A DNA stretch of 64,000 nucleotides, taken from positions 248,001 through 312,000 of the forward strand of contig NZ_AZRL01000022.1 of NCBI RefSeq assembly GCF_002895525.1, read 5' to 3'. Positions 63,621-64,000 of the stretch are shown piece by piece. The notes beneath the pieces were generated by a model. The model made no database searches and was not told where the DNA came from. It saw nothing but the letters and a program-made list of their open reading frames with translations. This DNA is from Petrotoga olearia DSM 13574 (GTDB lineage: Bacteria; Thermotogota; Thermotogae; Petrotogales; Petrotogaceae). Every line of letters begins with the position of its first letter. Position 1 is the stretch's first letter. Both the position numbers and the translations under genes were made by a program.

Positions 63621-64000
63621 TCACTTTGATAAAATAGCCAAATATCCTAAATTAGCGAAACGGTATTTAATTTCTTCGAACCTCATTTCGTTAATTATAA
63701 TATTTGATATTAACCTTTGAAAAGGTAGCCAGGTAATATGATCAATGGGGACCGTCACCTTTCTAGGTCTTCCTAAGTTTTCCCATAGAACCTTTCTTGT
63801 GTTTTTTGGTAAGGTTTTATCAAAAGCTGCTTCTAAGAATGTTACCTTTTCTCTGTTTAAAAATTTGGCATAGGCTGCAGGATCAACCTTCATCAATGGA
63901 TGTATATCTGAATTTAAAAACTCTTGAATGTTCTTAAACTCTCCTATCCTCTTTAAATCGTTTTGAAAGGTCTTTCTTAGCCTTTCTCTATCGCTTAAAT
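63621..64000 (-). CDS. Unknown protein, 5' end outside the window
   Basis: The open frame runs past the window edge, so only the last 126 residues are seen. It starts LSDRERLRKTFQNDLKRIGE, then EFLNSDIHPLMKVDPAAYAKF, and ends NLGYLAILSK. A start at 63896 (MMKVDP, 91 aa) is possible, but coding sequence with the same character continues upstream and there is no ribosome binding site. I do not recognise the family; it is charged, soluble and helical in appearance. Confidence 0.6.
   Translation of the reverse strand, partial: LSDRERLRKTFQNDLKRIGEFKNIQEFLNSDIHPLMKVDPAAYAKFLNREKVTFLEAAFDKTLPKNTRKVLWENLGRPRKVTVPIDHITWLPFQRLISNIIINEMRFEEIKYRFANLGYLAILSK

Noticed and set aside
1-64000. CRISPR array or mobile element
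   Set aside because: No regularly spaced repeats, transposase, integrase or phage genes were seen; the only repeats are short hairpins and the three promoter elements.

Overview
The window looks like a chromosomal segment of an anaerobic, low-GC member of the Thermotogota, most likely a Petrotoga-type organism. This is inferred from the gene content: a GH10 xylanase with the CBM22-CBM22-GH10-CBM9-CBM9 layout known from Thermotoga, xylo-oligosaccharide-type ABC genes, ferredoxin-dependent 2-oxoacid oxidoreductase subunits, a candidate toga (outer membrane) beta-barrel protein and very frequent TTG start codons. No phage, transposase, rRNA or CRISPR array is visible.

Layout. (1) 180-14058, minus strand: a tight, mostly overlapping run of housekeeping genes, transcribed pheS-pheT-rhomboid-gatA-gatB-outer membrane protein-hemW-dCMP deaminase-2-oxoacid oxidoreductase beta and gamma-dgkA-cheB-amidase. 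(2) 14338-15409, minus: an unrecognised protein and a flavin reductase. (3) 15545-18517, plus: fetAB-like ABC pair, an MFS permease and a PadR-type regulator behind a strong promoter with an operator-like repeat. (4) 18625-24380, plus: proA-proC-purB and a Lon-type protease. (5) 24430-27545: an M32 carboxypeptidase and lnt, transcribed divergently from overlapping promoters. (6) 27548-33231, minus: 2-hydroxyacid dehydrogenase, xylulokinase, ROK regulator, xylose isomerase and the 3' remnant of a deleted sugar ABC permease. (7) 33232-50844, minus: a xylan operon with substrate-binding protein, two permeases, two ATPases, GH120 beta-xylosidase, CE4 deacetylase, GH10 xylanase, a wrecked GH67 alpha-glucuronidase, a GH3 glycosidase and a chemoreceptor. 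(8) 51536-57292, plus: the histidine degradation operon hutH-hutU-ftcD-hutI, then tRNA-Leu(GAG). (9) 57543-64000: a ComEC-type channel, gcvH, an ECF S component, an S9 peptidase, an amidohydrolase and a partial unknown gene.

How it fits together. Secreted xylanase cuts xylan, the oligopeptide-class ABC system imports the oligomers, GH120 and GH3 enzymes plus the deacetylase trim them to xylose, and XylA/XylB feed the pentose phosphate route. A 21-bp imperfect inverted repeat resembling XylR-type ROK operators lies exactly 3 bp upstream of the -35 box of the xylA-cluster promoter and of two tandem promoters ahead of the binding-protein gene. It ties both loci to one regulator, probably the ROK gene at 30106-31302. 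Two genes of the pathway (the sugar permease and GH67) are decayed, so the strain appears to have lost the GH67 alpha-glucuronidase encoded here and one xylose uptake system.

Several genes have a good ribosome binding site but no ATG, GTG or TTG at the right distance. Three of them show in-frame ATA or ACG instead, which suggests unusual initiation codons.
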